64,000 bases of DNA from Alphaproteobacteria bacterium (lineage in GTDB: Bacteria; Pseudomonadota; Alphaproteobacteria; Micropepsales; Micropepsaceae). The notes under the pieces are model-generated. The model was not told the origin of the DNA, did no database searches, and worked only from the letters and a program-made list of their open reading frames with translations. The DNA lies in assembly GCA_947475445.1 (NCBI GenBank), contig CANJLC010000006.1, forward strand, positions 1-64,000. The letters are read 5' to 3'. Shown here one piece after another: positions 1-8,909 of the stretch. The first letter of the stretch is position 1; every line of letters starts with the position of its first letter. Both the position numbers and the translations under genes were made by a program.

Positions 1-1
1 C

Positions 2-832
2 ACCGCCACGGTCTGCGCCCGCTTCGGATTGCCCTGCGTGATCTATATGGGCGAAGTGGATATCGAGCGGCAAAAGCCGAACGTGTTCCGCATGCGCCTG
101 CTGGGCGCGGAAGTGCGCAGCGTCACATCGGGCTCGAAGACGCTGAAAGACGCCATGAATGAAGCGATCCGTGACTGGGTCGCCAATGTCGAGGACACAT
201 TCTACATCATCGGCTCTGCCGCGGGCATGCATCCGTATCCCATGATGGTGCGCGATTTCCAGACCGTGATCGGCAACGAAACAAAGAGCCAGATGCGCGA
301 ACGCGAAGGCCGCCTGCCGGACCTGGTGGTGGCCTGTGTCGGCGGCGGCTCCAATGCCATCGGCATGTTCCATCCCTTTGTCGACGATCCTTCCGTGGAA
401 ATCCATGGCGTGGAGGCGGCGGGTGACGGCGTGAACACGCCGCGCCATGCCGCCACGCTGACCAAGGGCACGCCCGGGGTGCTGCATGGCTCGCGCTCCT
501 ATTTGTTGCAGGATGCTGACGGCCAGATCGCCGAAGCCCATTCCATTTCCGCCGGCCTGGATTATCCCGGCGTTGGTCCCGAACATAGCTGGCTGAAGGA
601 TAGCGGCCGGGTGAAGTATCACTCCGCCACCGACAAGGAGGCGCTGGATGCCTTCATGCTGCTTTGCAAGCTGGAAGGCATCATCCCGGCGCTGGAATCC
701 GCGCACGCGCTGGCGCATGTCGCCACGGTCGCGCCGCAGATGAAAAAGGACCAGCTGATCGCCGTCTGCCTGTCCGGGCGCGGCGACAAGGATGTCTTCT
801 CCGTCGCCGCGGCGCTGGGAGAGAAATTGTGA
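2..832 (+). CDS. trpB: Tryptophan synthase beta chain (5' partial)
   Basis: TrpB condenses indole with serine to make tryptophan, using PLP, in an alpha2beta2 complex with TrpA. The reading frame is open from base 2, so about the first 125 residues, including the PLP lysine, lie outside the window; 276 residues are visible. The GGGSNA phosphate-binding loop for PLP and the following IGMF are clear, as is the [13 protein letters not shown] segment typical of TrpB1. The stop codon overlaps the GTG start of trpA, the usual translational coupling of the two subunits. Confidence 0.97.
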   Translation, partial: TATVCARFGLPCVIYMGEVDIERQKPNVFRMRLLGAEVRSVTSGSKTLKDAMNEAIRDWVANVEDTFYIIGSAAGMHPYPMMVRDFQTVIGNETKSQMREREGRLPDLVVACVGGGSNAIGMFHPFVDDPSVEIHGVEAAGDGVNTPRHAATLTKGTPGVLHGSRSYLLQDADGQIAEAHSISAGLDYPGVGPEHSWLKDSGRVKYHSATDKEALDAFMLLCKLEGIIPALESAHALAHVATVAPQMKKDQLIAVCLSGRGDKDVFSVAAALGEKL

Positions 833-1659
833 GCCGCCTCAAGGCCCGCTTCGGTGAATTGAAGGCCGCGAACCGCAAGGCTTTCGTGCCCTTCATCAGC
901 GCGGGCGATCCGGATTTCGACACCTGCCTCGCCATCCTGGAAAAGCTGCCGGGGGCAGGGGCCGATGTGATCGAGATCGGCATGCCCTTTTCCGATCCCA
1001 TGGCGGACGGCCCGGCGGTGCAGGCCTCGTCGCTGCGGGCCCTGGAATCCGGCGCCAGCATGGTGCGCACCTTCGAGCTGCTGAAGCGCTTCCGCAAGAA
1101 TGACAACAAGACCCCCATCGTGCTGATGGGCTATTTCAATCCCATCCATGCCTATGGCACGGCGCGCTTCGCCAAGGATGCCGCCGCCGCCGGCGCTGAC
1201 GGGTTGATCGTGGTGGATCTGCCGCCCGAAGAAGATGACGTGCTGCGCGTCCCGGCGCAGGCGCAAGGCCTGGACATGATCCGCCTCGCCACGCCCACCT
1301 CCGACGATGCGCGCCTCACGAAAATTCTCGATGGCGCTTCCGGTTTTCTCTATTACGTCTCCATCACCGGCGTGACCGGCACCAAGGCGTTCGATTCCAC
1401 CGCCGTCGCTGCCGCCATCACCCGCATCCGCAAATCCACCACGCTGCCGCTGGCCGTGGGCTTTGGCGTCAGGACGCCCGAACAGGCCCGCGAAATCGCC
1501 GGCATCGCCGACGCCGTGGTGGTGGGCAGCGCCATTGTCAGCCGCATCGGCGAGCTGGCCAAGGGCCCCAAACCCGCGCTGGTGGCGGAAATCGTGGAAC
1601 TCTGCCGGATTTTGGCCGCTTCAACGCATGCCGCTTCCGATGATAAGGTGCGGGCATGA
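829..1659 (+). CDS. trpA: Tryptophan synthase alpha chain
   Basis: TrpA cleaves indole-3-glycerol phosphate and channels indole to TrpB. The 276-residue protein has the family's normal length and the signature [16 protein letters not shown], which carries the catalytic Glu and Asp. I chose GTG at 829 because it overlaps the trpB stop (GTGA) and starts at the expected N-terminus ([11 protein letters not shown]); a longer in-frame extension back to 664 would lie inside trpB. The stop overlaps the accD ATG (ATGA), so trpB-trpA-accD-folC look like one coupled unit. Confidence 0.97.
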   Translation: MSRLKARFGELKAANRKAFVPFISAGDPDFDTCLAILEKLPGAGADVIEIGMPFSDPMADGPAVQASSLRALESGASMVRTFELLKRFRKNDNKTPIVLMGYFNPIHAYGTARFAKDAAAAGADGLIVVDLPPEEDDVLRVPAQAQGLDMIRLATPTSDDARLTKILDGASGFLYYVSITGVTGTKAFDSTAVAAAITRIRKSTTLPLAVGFGVRTPEQAREIAGIADAVVVGSAIVSRIGELAKGPKPALVAEIVELCRILAASTHAASDDKVRA

Positions 1660-2582
1660 ACTGGATCACCAACATCGTCCGCCCCCGCATCAAGAAATTG
1701 ATGGCCGGAAAGACCGGCGGCGATACGCCGGAAAATCTCTGGAAGAAATGCCCCTCCTGCGGCGAGATGATCTTCCACCGCGACCTGACCGCCGGCATGC
1801 AGGTCTGCCCCAAATGCGGCTATCATTTGCGCATCGGCCCGGCGGAACGCTTCGCCTACACTTTCGACGTGCACAGCTTCACCGAATTGCCCCCGGTCAG
1901 CGTCAAGGCGGACCCGCTCAATTTCCGCGCCGAAAAGAAATATGCCGACGAGATGAAGGCGGCCAAGGCCAAGACCGGCCGGCCCGAAGCCTTCACCGCG
2001 GCGCGCGGCACGCTGGATGGCCTGCCGGTGATCATCGCGGTGCAGCCGTTCGACTTCCTGGCCGGCTCGCTGGGCATGGCGGTGGGCGAGGGCTTTGTCC
2101 GCGCCGTGGAAGCGGCCGTGTCGGAACGGCGTCCCTTCATCCTGTTTGTCGCCAGCGGCGGCGCCCGCATGCAGGAAAGCGTGCTGTCGCTGATGCAGAT
2201 GCCGCGCACCGTCATCGCGGTGCAGATGCTGCGCGAAGCCGGGCTGCCCTATATCTTGGTGATCACCGATCCCACCTATGGCGGCGTCACCGCCTCCTAC
2301 GCCATGCTGGGTGATATCCAGCTGGCCGAGCCCGCGGCCCAGATCGGGTTCGCCGGCGCCCGCGTCATTGCCCAGACCATCCGCGAGAAATTGCCCGAAG
2401 GCTTCCAGCGCGCCGAATATCTGCTGGCCCATGGCATGCTGGACATGGTGGTGCCCCGTTCCGAAATGCGCGCCACCCTGTCGCGTTTGGTCCATTTGCT
2501 GATGAAAAAGCCCCGGCCCAAGACCCGCTCCGGCCCGCCGCCCGTCGTGAACGGCAACGGCAAAGCAGCCGCTGCGGAATGA
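1656..2582 (+). CDS. accD: Acetyl-CoA carboxylase carboxyltransferase subunit beta
   Basis: AccD forms, with AccA, the carboxyltransferase that moves the carboxyl group from biotin to acetyl-CoA in the first step of fatty acid synthesis. The N-terminal zinc ribbon is complete (Cys32, Cys35, Cys51, Cys54), followed by the crotonase-like carboxyltransferase domain with the SGGARMQES segment and GGVTASYA. The 308 residues match the family. The gene overlaps both trpA and folC by 4 nt; trpA-accD-folC is a common alphaproteobacterial order. Confidence 0.97.
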   Translation: MNWITNIVRPRIKKLMAGKTGGDTPENLWKKCPSCGEMIFHRDLTAGMQVCPKCGYHLRIGPAERFAYTFDVHSFTELPPVSVKADPLNFRAEKKYADEMKAAKAKTGRPEAFTAARGTLDGLPVIIAVQPFDFLAGSLGMAVGEGFVRAVEAAVSERRPFILFVASGGARMQESVLSLMQMPRTVIAVQMLREAGLPYILVITDPTYGGVTASYAMLGDIQLAEPAAQIGFAGARVIAQTIREKLPEGFQRAEYLLAHGMLDMVVPRSEMRATLSRLVHLLMKKPRPKTRSGPPPVVNGNGKAAAAE

Positions 2583-3886
2583 GCCGCAGTGATGTCCTTC
2601 TTGAAACCCTGCTTGGCCTGCATCCCAAGAAAATAGACCTGGCGCTGGACCGCATGTTGCGGTTGCTGGATGATCTGGGCAATCCGCAACTGAAACTGCC
2701 GCCGGTGATCCATGTCGCGGGCACCAATGGCAAGGGCAGTGCCTGCGCCTTTTCCCGCGCCATGCTGGAGGCGCAGGGCCTCAAGGTCCATGTCCACACT
2801 TCGCCCCACCTGGTGCGCTTCCATGAACGCATCCGCATCGCGGGCGAGCTGATCTCCGAAGAGGAATTGTGCGCCATCCTGGAGGAGGTGCAGCGCGTCA
2901 ACGGCGACAAGCCCATCACCTTTTTCGAAATCACCGGCGCCGCCATGTTCCTGGCCTTCTCGCGCCACCGCGCCGACGCCGTGGTGCTGGAAGTGGGGCT
3001 GGGCGGCAAGTATGACGCCACCAATGTGATCCCCAGCCCGGCCATGACCATCATCCAGCCGGTGGGCCTGGACCATCAGGAATTCCTCGGCAACGACCTT
3101 GCCGCCATCGCGGGGGAAAAAGCCGGCATCATCAAGCGCGGCGTGCCGGTGGTGATCGGACCGCAGGATGACATCGCCCGCGACGTCATCCTGCGCCAGG
3201 CCGACCGCCTCAGCGCCCCGGCTTTGGTGTTCGGGCAGGATTTCCACGCAAGGCAGGAACATGGCCGCATGGTCTATGAAGACGAGATGGGCCTGCTCGA
3301 TCTGCCGCTGCCCAAATTGATCGGGCGGCACCAGGTGGACAATGCCGGCGTCGCCATCGCTGGGCTGCGCCATGCCGTTAAAGGCTGGGGCGAGGACGCC
3401 GCCATTGAAAAAGGCCTGCGCACGGTGGAATGGCCGGCGCGGCTGCAACGCCTCAGCCACGGCCCGCTGGTGGCCGATGCCCCCGACGATGCCGAGATCT
3501 GGCTGGATGGCGGCCACAATCCGCACTGCGCCGCCGCCGTGTCGCGCGCCATCGCCGACCTGGAGGAAAAAGTCGACCGCCCGCTCTACCTGATCTGCGG
3601 CATGCTGAAGACCAAGGACGCCGTGGGCTTCCTGTCCGCCTTTCGCGGCCTTGCCCGTCATGTGGTGACGGTTTCCATTCCGGGCGAAGCCGCCAGCATG
3701 GGCGCCGGCGCTTTGTATGACGCCGCCCGCAGCGCCGGGCTGGACGCGGCCCCCGCCGAAGACCTTGAAGACGCCATGCTGCAATTGCACGCCTGGGCGC
3801 GGGCGCATGCGCGCGAAACCCCGCCACGCATTCTCATCTGCGGTTCGCTCTATCTGGCCGGGAAAATTTTGGCCGAGAACTCCTAG
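2579..3886 (+). CDS. folC: Folylpolyglutamate synthase / dihydrofolate synthase
   Basis: A Mur-ligase-family enzyme that adds glutamate to dihydropteroate and to folates. The P-loop HVAGTNGKGS lies near residue 45, the central domain contains FFEITGAAMFLAF and VLEVGLGGKYDATN, and the C-terminal domain has WLDGGHNPH. At 435 residues it is full length. It is last in the trpB-trpA-accD-folC unit; its TAG stop sits at the foot of a short hairpin (3885-3903). Confidence 0.96.
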   Translation: MSRSDVLLETLLGLHPKKIDLALDRMLRLLDDLGNPQLKLPPVIHVAGTNGKGSACAFSRAMLEAQGLKVHVHTSPHLVRFHERIRIAGELISEEELCAILEEVQRVNGDKPITFFEITGAAMFLAFSRHRADAVVLEVGLGGKYDATNVIPSPAMTIIQPVGLDHQEFLGNDLAAIAGEKAGIIKRGVPVVIGPQDDIARDVILRQADRLSAPALVFGQDFHARQEHGRMVYEDEMGLLDLPLPKLIGRHQVDNAGVAIAGLRHAVKGWGEDAAIEKGLRTVEWPARLQRLSHGPLVADAPDDAEIWLDGGHNPHCAAAVSRAIADLEEKVDRPLYLICGMLKTKDAVGFLSAFRGLARHVVTVSIPGEAASMGAGALYDAARSAGLDAAPAEDLEDAMLQLHAWARAHARETPPRILICGSLYLAGKILAENS

Positions 3887-3903
3887 CTGGAACTATTCCA
3901 GCT
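3885..3903. other. Hairpin at the folC 3' end
   Basis: An 8-bp perfect stem (agctggaa / ttccagct, loop cta) begins at the folC stop codon. An alternative pairing ctggaac (3887-3893) with gttccag (3911-3917) spans the whole folC-oxidoreductase gap. There is no T run, so this is not a standard intrinsic terminator; it may attenuate read-through or protect the 3' end. Confidence 0.35.
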
Positions 3904-3921
3904 TGGCCGGGTTCCAGTTTC

Positions 3922-5148
3922 ATGCCCGCCACCATCGCCCTCACGCCCAAGAAACTTTTGCGTACGGGCCGTTCGGTCTGGGCTGACGCGCCGCATCCCC
4001 AACTTTCGACGCACGCCCTGAAGAAATCCATCCGCTGCGACGTGGTGATCGTGGGCGCGGGCATTTCCGGCGGCTTCATGGCCCACGCCCTCAGCCGCCA
4101 TTATGACGATGTGGTGGTGCTGGATCGCCGCGCCCCCGCCATGGGCAGCACGCATGCCTCCACCGCCATGCTGCAATTCGAGATTGATACGCCGCTGACC
4201 CAATTGTCCGGCCAGATCGGGCATCCCAAAGCGGCGCGGGCCTGGAAGCGCTCCTTCCGCTCCACGCAGCAACTGATCGCCATGATCCGCGCCGAAAAAA
4301 TTCCCTGTTCGCTGGGCGAAAGGGCTGCGCTTTATCTGGCGGGCAATGAGATGGGCGGGCGCGGCCTGAAGGCGGAAGCAAGCTCGCGCAGCCGCGCCGG
4401 GCTGGAATGCGAATTCCTGGATGCCCGCACCTTGGCCGCCCGCTATGGCATCGCCCGCACCGGCGCGATCCTGTCCGGCGGCGCGGCGGTGGCCGATCCG
4501 GTGGCGCTGGCGCGCGGCCTGCTGCGCAAGGCGCGCGGGCAGGGCGCCCGCCTCTATGCCCCCTGCAACGTCACCGGCGTGATGGCGACGCGCCGGGGCG
4601 TGATGCTCAAGGCAGGCGACCATTTCATCGAAGCCAGGCACGCCGTCTTCTGCACCGGCTATGAGGTGATGAAAGGCATGCCGTCCAAAGGCCTGACCAT
4701 CACCTCCAGCTGGGCGGCGGCCACCGCGCCCCATGCCGATTACCCGCACTGGCTGGACCACACTTTGGTGTGGGAAGCGTCCACGCCGTACCTTTATATG
4801 CGCACGGGCGCGCAGAGGCAGCTGATCGTGGGCGGCGAGGATGCGCAACTGGACAGTCCCAGCTATCGCGCGGGAACGCTAACATTGAAGTCAAGAAAGC
4901 TGGCGGAAAAAACCCGCCGCCTTCTGCCGGGCTTGCAACCCAGATGGACGCATGTCTGGGCCGGGGCCTTCGGCGAAAGCGATGACGGGTTGCCGGTGAT
5001 CGACGCCGTACCCGGCATGCCGCATTGCTTCACGGTGATGGGTTTCGGCGGCAACGGCACGATCTATTCGATGATCGCGTCACAGCTGATGCCGGGCCTG
5101 CTCAAGGGCAGGCCAGCACGTGATGCAGAGCTTTTCCGTTTTCGGTAA
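3922..5148 (+). CDS. FAD-dependent oxidoreductase (DAO / DadA-like family)
   Basis: The N-terminal Rossmann motif VVIVGAGISGGFMAHAL (from about residue 36) and the downstream VVVLDRR acidic end of beta-2 mark FAD binding; the C-terminal FGESDDGLPVIDAVPGMPHCF and GFGGNG segments are those of the D-amino-acid oxidase/glycine oxidase fold. The 408 residues match the family. The substrate cannot be told; relatives oxidise amino acids or amine side chains. No signal peptide. It starts 35 nt after folC and converges with trxA, with a long palindrome between them. Confidence 0.85.
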   Translation: MPATIALTPKKLLRTGRSVWADAPHPQLSTHALKKSIRCDVVIVGAGISGGFMAHALSRHYDDVVVLDRRAPAMGSTHASTAMLQFEIDTPLTQLSGQIGHPKAARAWKRSFRSTQQLIAMIRAEKIPCSLGERAALYLAGNEMGGRGLKAEASSRSRAGLECEFLDARTLAARYGIARTGAILSGGAAVADPVALARGLLRKARGQGARLYAPCNVTGVMATRRGVMLKAGDHFIEARHAVFCTGYEVMKGMPSKGLTITSSWAAATAPHADYPHWLDHTLVWEASTPYLYMRTGAQRQLIVGGEDAQLDSPSYRAGTLTLKSRKLAEKTRRLLPGLQPRWTHVWAGAFGESDDGLPVIDAVPGMPHCFTVMGFGGNGTIYSMIASQLMPGLLKGRPARDAELFRFR

Positions 5149-5157
5149 ATCCCTAAC

Positions 5158-5188
5158 CGTCATGGCCCGCTTCATGCGGGCCATGACG
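5158..5188. repeat. Extragenic palindrome, family 1 (simple form)
   Basis: A perfect 13-bp inverted repeat, cgtcatggcccgc (5158-5170) and gcgggccatgacg (5176-5188), with loop ttcat, fills the 47-nt gap between the convergent oxidoreductase and trxA genes. The same arm sequence occurs in the larger element at 31544-31639, also between convergent genes. It could act as a two-way transcription stop or belong to a dispersed REP-like family. Confidence 0.8.
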
Positions 5189-5195
5189 ATGAACG

Positions 5196-5522
5196 CTAAA
5201 TCGACGCTTCGATCCACTCTTTGATCTTGGATTTCGGCAGCGCGCCAACCTTGGTAGCGGCAACCTGGCCCTGCGAAAAGATCATCATGGTGGGAATGCC
5301 GCGCACGCCATACTTGGTGGGCACATGCGGGTTCTCGTCGATATTGATCTTGGCGATGGTGACCTTGTCGCCCATTTCCGTGGACAGTTCGTCCAGCGCC
5401 GGAGCGATCATGCGGCAGGGGCCGCACCATTCCGCCCAGAAATCCACCAAAACCGGCTTTTTGGAATCCAGCACATCGGCCTGGAAGGAAGCGTCGGAAA
5501 CTTTGATGGGCATGGCGGGCAT
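5196..5522 (-). CDS. trxA: Thioredoxin
   Basis: Small cytoplasmic disulfide reductase. The redox motif WCGPC lies at residues 32-36, preceded by VLVDFWAE and followed by the cis-Pro loop [11 protein letters not shown]. It is 108 residues from the first ATG; an internal ATG three codons later (MPIKVSD) is equally plausible. It is the last gene of the minus-strand run tsaE-amgK-murU-addB-addA-trxA, separated from addA by 24 nt. Confidence 0.97.
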   Translation of the reverse strand: MPAMPIKVSDASFQADVLDSKKPVLVDFWAEWCGPCRMIAPALDELSTEMGDKVTIAKINIDENPHVPTKYGVRGIPTMMIFSQGQVAATKVGALPKSKIKEWIEASI

Positions 5523-5546
5523 CCTGGATAAAGGGCTGCACTATAT

Positions 5547-8500
5547 CTAGGAACGGCCACCCTCAGGGTCAAGGCGGGCTGCCATTCCCGCGATCTGCCG
5601 GTCCAAAATAGCGTCGGAAAGCCTGAGCAGGCTGGGGCCATCGGTCCAAACCAGTCCACAGACGATTCGCCGCCCCGGGAAAATCCGCGCCGCCCCGGCG
5701 CGGTAGAGCGCCATCTGGGCCAGGTAAACCGGGTCCACATCCTCCTCCCGGGAGGGGGGCGGGCGGTTGGTCTTGTAGTCCAGGATCAGCACCTCGCCCT
5801 TCGTCACGGCCAGCCGGTCAATACGCCCCGTCACCAGGGCGTTGTCGCCGAATTCCGGCAGCTCCGCCTGGAACGCCACCTCCGCCTGCGAGCCGGGCGC
5901 GAAGACCGCCGCGAAATCAGGGTGGCTGATCACCGCCAGAACTTCCTCGGCAAGGCTTTCGTCAAAGCCGTTCGCTTTTGAATAACCGATGGCGGCATCG
6001 CGGCGCTTGTCCGGCGCAAGCTCCGGCAGCCGCGCCAGCATGGTGTGGGCGACGGTGCCGCGCCGGAAGCGCTTTGCGCCCTCCAGCGGCGACAGGGACG
6101 CGTCCTGCTGCGCCTCCGCCGCATCCGATGGGCGGATCAGGCGGGGACGGACCTGTTCCACAGGCGCGCTGCGTTTGAGCCATGGCGCAACCACGCCTTG
6201 CGGCTGCGCGTCTGCCGGGCGCGGCGCGCGGGTTTCCTCGTCCACCGTGCCGAAAGCGCGCACATCGTCTTCGCCCCGCTTGATGGTGCGGCCCAGCTTT
6301 TGCGCCGCTTCTTCCGCCAGCCGGTACCAGGAACCGTCGGCGATTCCGCGCTGGTTCTCGAAGCCGCAGACATACAGCCGGTCGCGGGCGCGGGTGAGGG
6401 CGACATACAAAAGACGGCGATGCTCGTTCAGCGTCTCCAGCAGTTCGGCTTCCTTGGCCGCCTTTACGGCAGGGGGCGCGATTTTCTCCGCCACGGGAAA
6501 CAGCACGCTGCCTTCGCCATACAGAAGATGGCCCTTGCGCGAGGGCGGATCGGGCAAGGTGGTGGTGTCGGGCAGGATCACGATATCGGCTTCAAGCCCC
6601 TTGGCGCCATGCACCGTCATCACCCGCACTTCATTGCGGCCGCGCTCCATGTCGCGCTTGATCTCGGTGCCGCCCTGCGCAAGCCAGTGAAGGAAAGTCT
6701 GCAGCGACGGCGTCTGGCCGCTCTCGTAATTCAGCGACAGCGACAGGAATTCCTCGATGGCGTCGCCGGATTCCGGTCCCAGCCGCGCCAGAAAGGCGCG
6801 CTTCTTGTCGCGCGCCGTCAGGGCGTGGCTGTAGAATTCAAAGGGCGGTGCGTAATCGGCCCGCTCCAGCATTTCCGAAAGGAAAATATAAGCGGGCTCG
6901 AAGGCCTTTTCCGCCGCATGCGCTTTCAGCGATTGCCAGAGGCCGTCGGCGCGCCCATGGCAAAGAGCGAAAAGTTCTTCTTCCGAAATTCCGCACAAGG
7001 GCGAGCGCAGCAGCGCCGCCAGGTTGAGCTCATCGTCCCGCTGCAGCACGAAGCGCCCCAGCGCCATCAAATCCATTACCGCCATCTGTTCGGTGAGGCG
7101 CACCCGGTCAGCGCCCGCCACCGCGATGCCGCGCAATTTGAGCTGGCGGATAATCTCGCTGCCGAACGGTTCGCGGCGCGGCAGCAAAATCATGATGTCT
7201 TTTGGCGCAATCGCCTGTTCATGGCCGGGCAAGGCGATGTGGCTGTTCAGCCAGTGACGGATGGTGTCGGCGATTTTCTCCGCCAGGCTGAGGACCGGGC
7301 TGCCGGGCTGCAGCACGTCCACGGGGCGGTAATGATCCACCTCCGCCGACGGCAACACCGGCAGCGCCGTCCAGAACTCCACCCCGCCCTTGTCGGTGGC
7401 GCGGTGGGCGTCATGCTCGATCACTTCGCCATGCGAATTCAGTCCGGCCCGCGCCGCTTCATTCTCGAACACGGTGTCGACGAATTTCAATATTTCCGCC
7501 GTGGAGCGGCGCGAGGTGGTGAGCGCCTGGTCCAGGAAAGGATGGCCGAACTGCGCCGCGCGCTCGGCCAGCGCGGTGCGGTTGATGTCGAACTGGGCCG
7601 GATCGGCGCCCTGGAAGGAAAAGATGGACTGCTTCTCATCGCCCACCGCGAACAAGGTACGGTTCTTGCCCACCGTGAAGAATTCCTCGGTCAGCAGATT
7701 GACGATTTCCCATTGCTCGGGGCTGGTGTCCTGCGCCTCGTCGATCAGCACATGCTCCAGGCCGCCATCCAGCTTGTAGAGCACCCAGGCCGCCGCATCG
7801 CTGCGTTTCAACAGGCCCAGCGTGCGCAGGATCAGGTCATCATAGTCCAGCAGCCCGCGCCGCATCTTGGCCGCGGCATATTCCCCGCGCACCGCGGCGA
7901 TCAGCGTCAGGGCCGCATGCGCCAATCCGGCGGCATAGGCGGCGCGACGACGGTCCTCGGCCTGGCAGAAACGCTGCTGCAGGTTGGTGAGATAATCTAG
8001 CAAATCCGGACGGGCCTTGCGCAGGTTTGTCGTCATCAGTCTGCTGCGCGGCTCGCCCTCGCGGGTGTGAAAATAGCTGCGGAGCGCATCAAAGCCTGCG
8101 GCAGAAAAATTCGATTGCAGAAAGACGGCCAGCGTTGCGGCATGCCCAGCATCGGTACTGGTGCCGCCCGCCAGCAATGCCTGCGCCTGTTTCAGGATTT
8201 CAATGTCATGCTTGAGCTCGGAACAAAAGCTGGCGGGAATGTCTTCGCCTTTCTGCGCGCCATGGCCGCGCCACACCGCGTCGGCAAAATCATCGCTCTC
8301 AAGACTGGCAAAAAAGCGGTCCAGCTTGCGCCGGTCATTGCTGAGGGCTGCGTTCAATATGCTGTTCAGCGTGGCTTCGCTGACCTCGCTGGCCAGGTGC
8401 GCCACTGCGCTGCCCAGCGCAGGATCGCCGCGTCCCGCCTTTTCCAGCATCACGGCGCGTGCTTGCGCAATCATGGCGCGGGCGGTCTGTTCGTCCATCA

Positions 8501-8909
8501 CCTCGAAGCCCGGCGCCACCCCGGCCTCGATGGGAAAGCGCGACAGCACGATCTGGCAAAAGGCGTGGATGGTAAGGACCTTCAGCCCGCCCGGCGTTTC
8601 CAGGGCTTGCGCAAACAAGCGCCGCGCTTTGGGAAGATTGTCCGCCACCGCGCCGATGCCGGTGATTTCCGCCATGAGTTTGTCGTCGGGCAGCATTGAC
8701 CATTCGCCCAGCTGGCGGAACAGGCGGTCCTGCATTTCCGCCGCCGCCGCCTTGGTGAAGGTCAGGCACAGGATGCGCTGCGGCTTTGCGCCCTGCAGCA
8801 ATAGCCGCGTGACGCGATTGGCCAGCGTATAGGTCTTGCCGGCGCCGGCATTGGCGGCAACCCAGGCGGATTTGTTGGGATTCGAAGCGGCCTGCGATGG
8901 CGAGCTCAT
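5547..8909 (-). CDS. addA: Double-strand break repair helicase-nuclease AddA
   Basis: AddA is the UvrD-like helicase/nuclease half of AddAB, the alphaproteobacterial counterpart of RecBCD, which resects double-strand ends for RecA loading. The 1120-residue product shows Walker A (ANAGAGKTYTL), helicase motif II (VLIDEAQDTSPEQW), motif III (GDEKQSIFSFQGAD), motif V (TVHGAKGLEADIV), motif VI (YVALTRARDRLY) and a C-terminal RecB-type nuclease with GRIDRL and ILDYKTNRPP. I placed the start at 8909 (MSSPSQ), where ATG overlaps the addB stop (ATGA), rather than an extension ten codons upstream. Confidence 0.96.
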   Translation of the reverse strand: MSSPSQAASNPNKSAWVAANAGAGKTYTLANRVTRLLLQGAKPQRILCLTFTKAAAAEMQDRLFRQLGEWSMLPDDKLMAEITGIGAVADNLPKARRLFAQALETPGGLKVLTIHAFCQIVLSRFPIEAGVAPGFEVMDEQTARAMIAQARAVMLEKAGRGDPALGSAVAHLASEVSEATLNSILNAALSNDRRKLDRFFASLESDDFADAVWRGHGAQKGEDIPASFCSELKHDIEILKQAQALLAGGTSTDAGHAATLAVFLQSNFSAAGFDALRSYFHTREGEPRSRLMTTNLRKARPDLLDYLTNLQQRFCQAEDRRRAAYAAGLAHAALTLIAAVRGEYAAAKMRRGLLDYDDLILRTLGLLKRSDAAAWVLYKLDGGLEHVLIDEAQDTSPEQWEIVNLLTEEFFTVGKNRTLFAVGDEKQSIFSFQGADPAQFDINRTALAERAAQFGHPFLDQALTTSRRSTAEILKFVDTVFENEAARAGLNSHGEVIEHDAHRATDKGGVEFWTALPVLPSAEVDHYRPVDVLQPGSPVLSLAEKIADTIRHWLNSHIALPGHEQAIAPKDIMILLPRREPFGSEIIRQLKLRGIAVAGADRVRLTEQMAVMDLMALGRFVLQRDDELNLAALLRSPLCGISEEELFALCHGRADGLWQSLKAHAAEKAFEPAYIFLSEMLERADYAPPFEFYSHALTARDKKRAFLARLGPESGDAIEEFLSLSLNYESGQTPSLQTFLHWLAQGGTEIKRDMERGRNEVRVMTVHGAKGLEADIVILPDTTTLPDPPSRKGHLLYGEGSVLFPVAEKIAPPAVKAAKEAELLETLNEHRRLLYVALTRARDRLYVCGFENQRGIADGSWYRLAEEAAQKLGRTIKRGEDDVRAFGTVDEETRAPRPADAQPQGVVAPWLKRSAPVEQVRPRLIRPSDAAEAQQDASLSPLEGAKRFRRGTVAHTMLARLPELAPDKRRDAAIGYSKANGFDESLAEEVLAVISHPDFAAVFAPGSQAEVAFQAELPEFGDNALVTGRIDRLAVTKGEVLILDYKTNRPPPSREEDVDPVYLAQMALYRAGAARIFPGRRIVCGLVWTDGPSLLRLSDAILDRQIAGMAARLDPEGGRS

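Noticed and set aside
3885-3917. An intrinsic terminator after folC
   Set aside because: A hairpin exists but no T run follows on either strand, so only a structure is reported.
6045-8000. A 651-codon plus-strand frame opposite addA
   Set aside because: Antisense shadow; the addA helicase motifs fix the coding strand.
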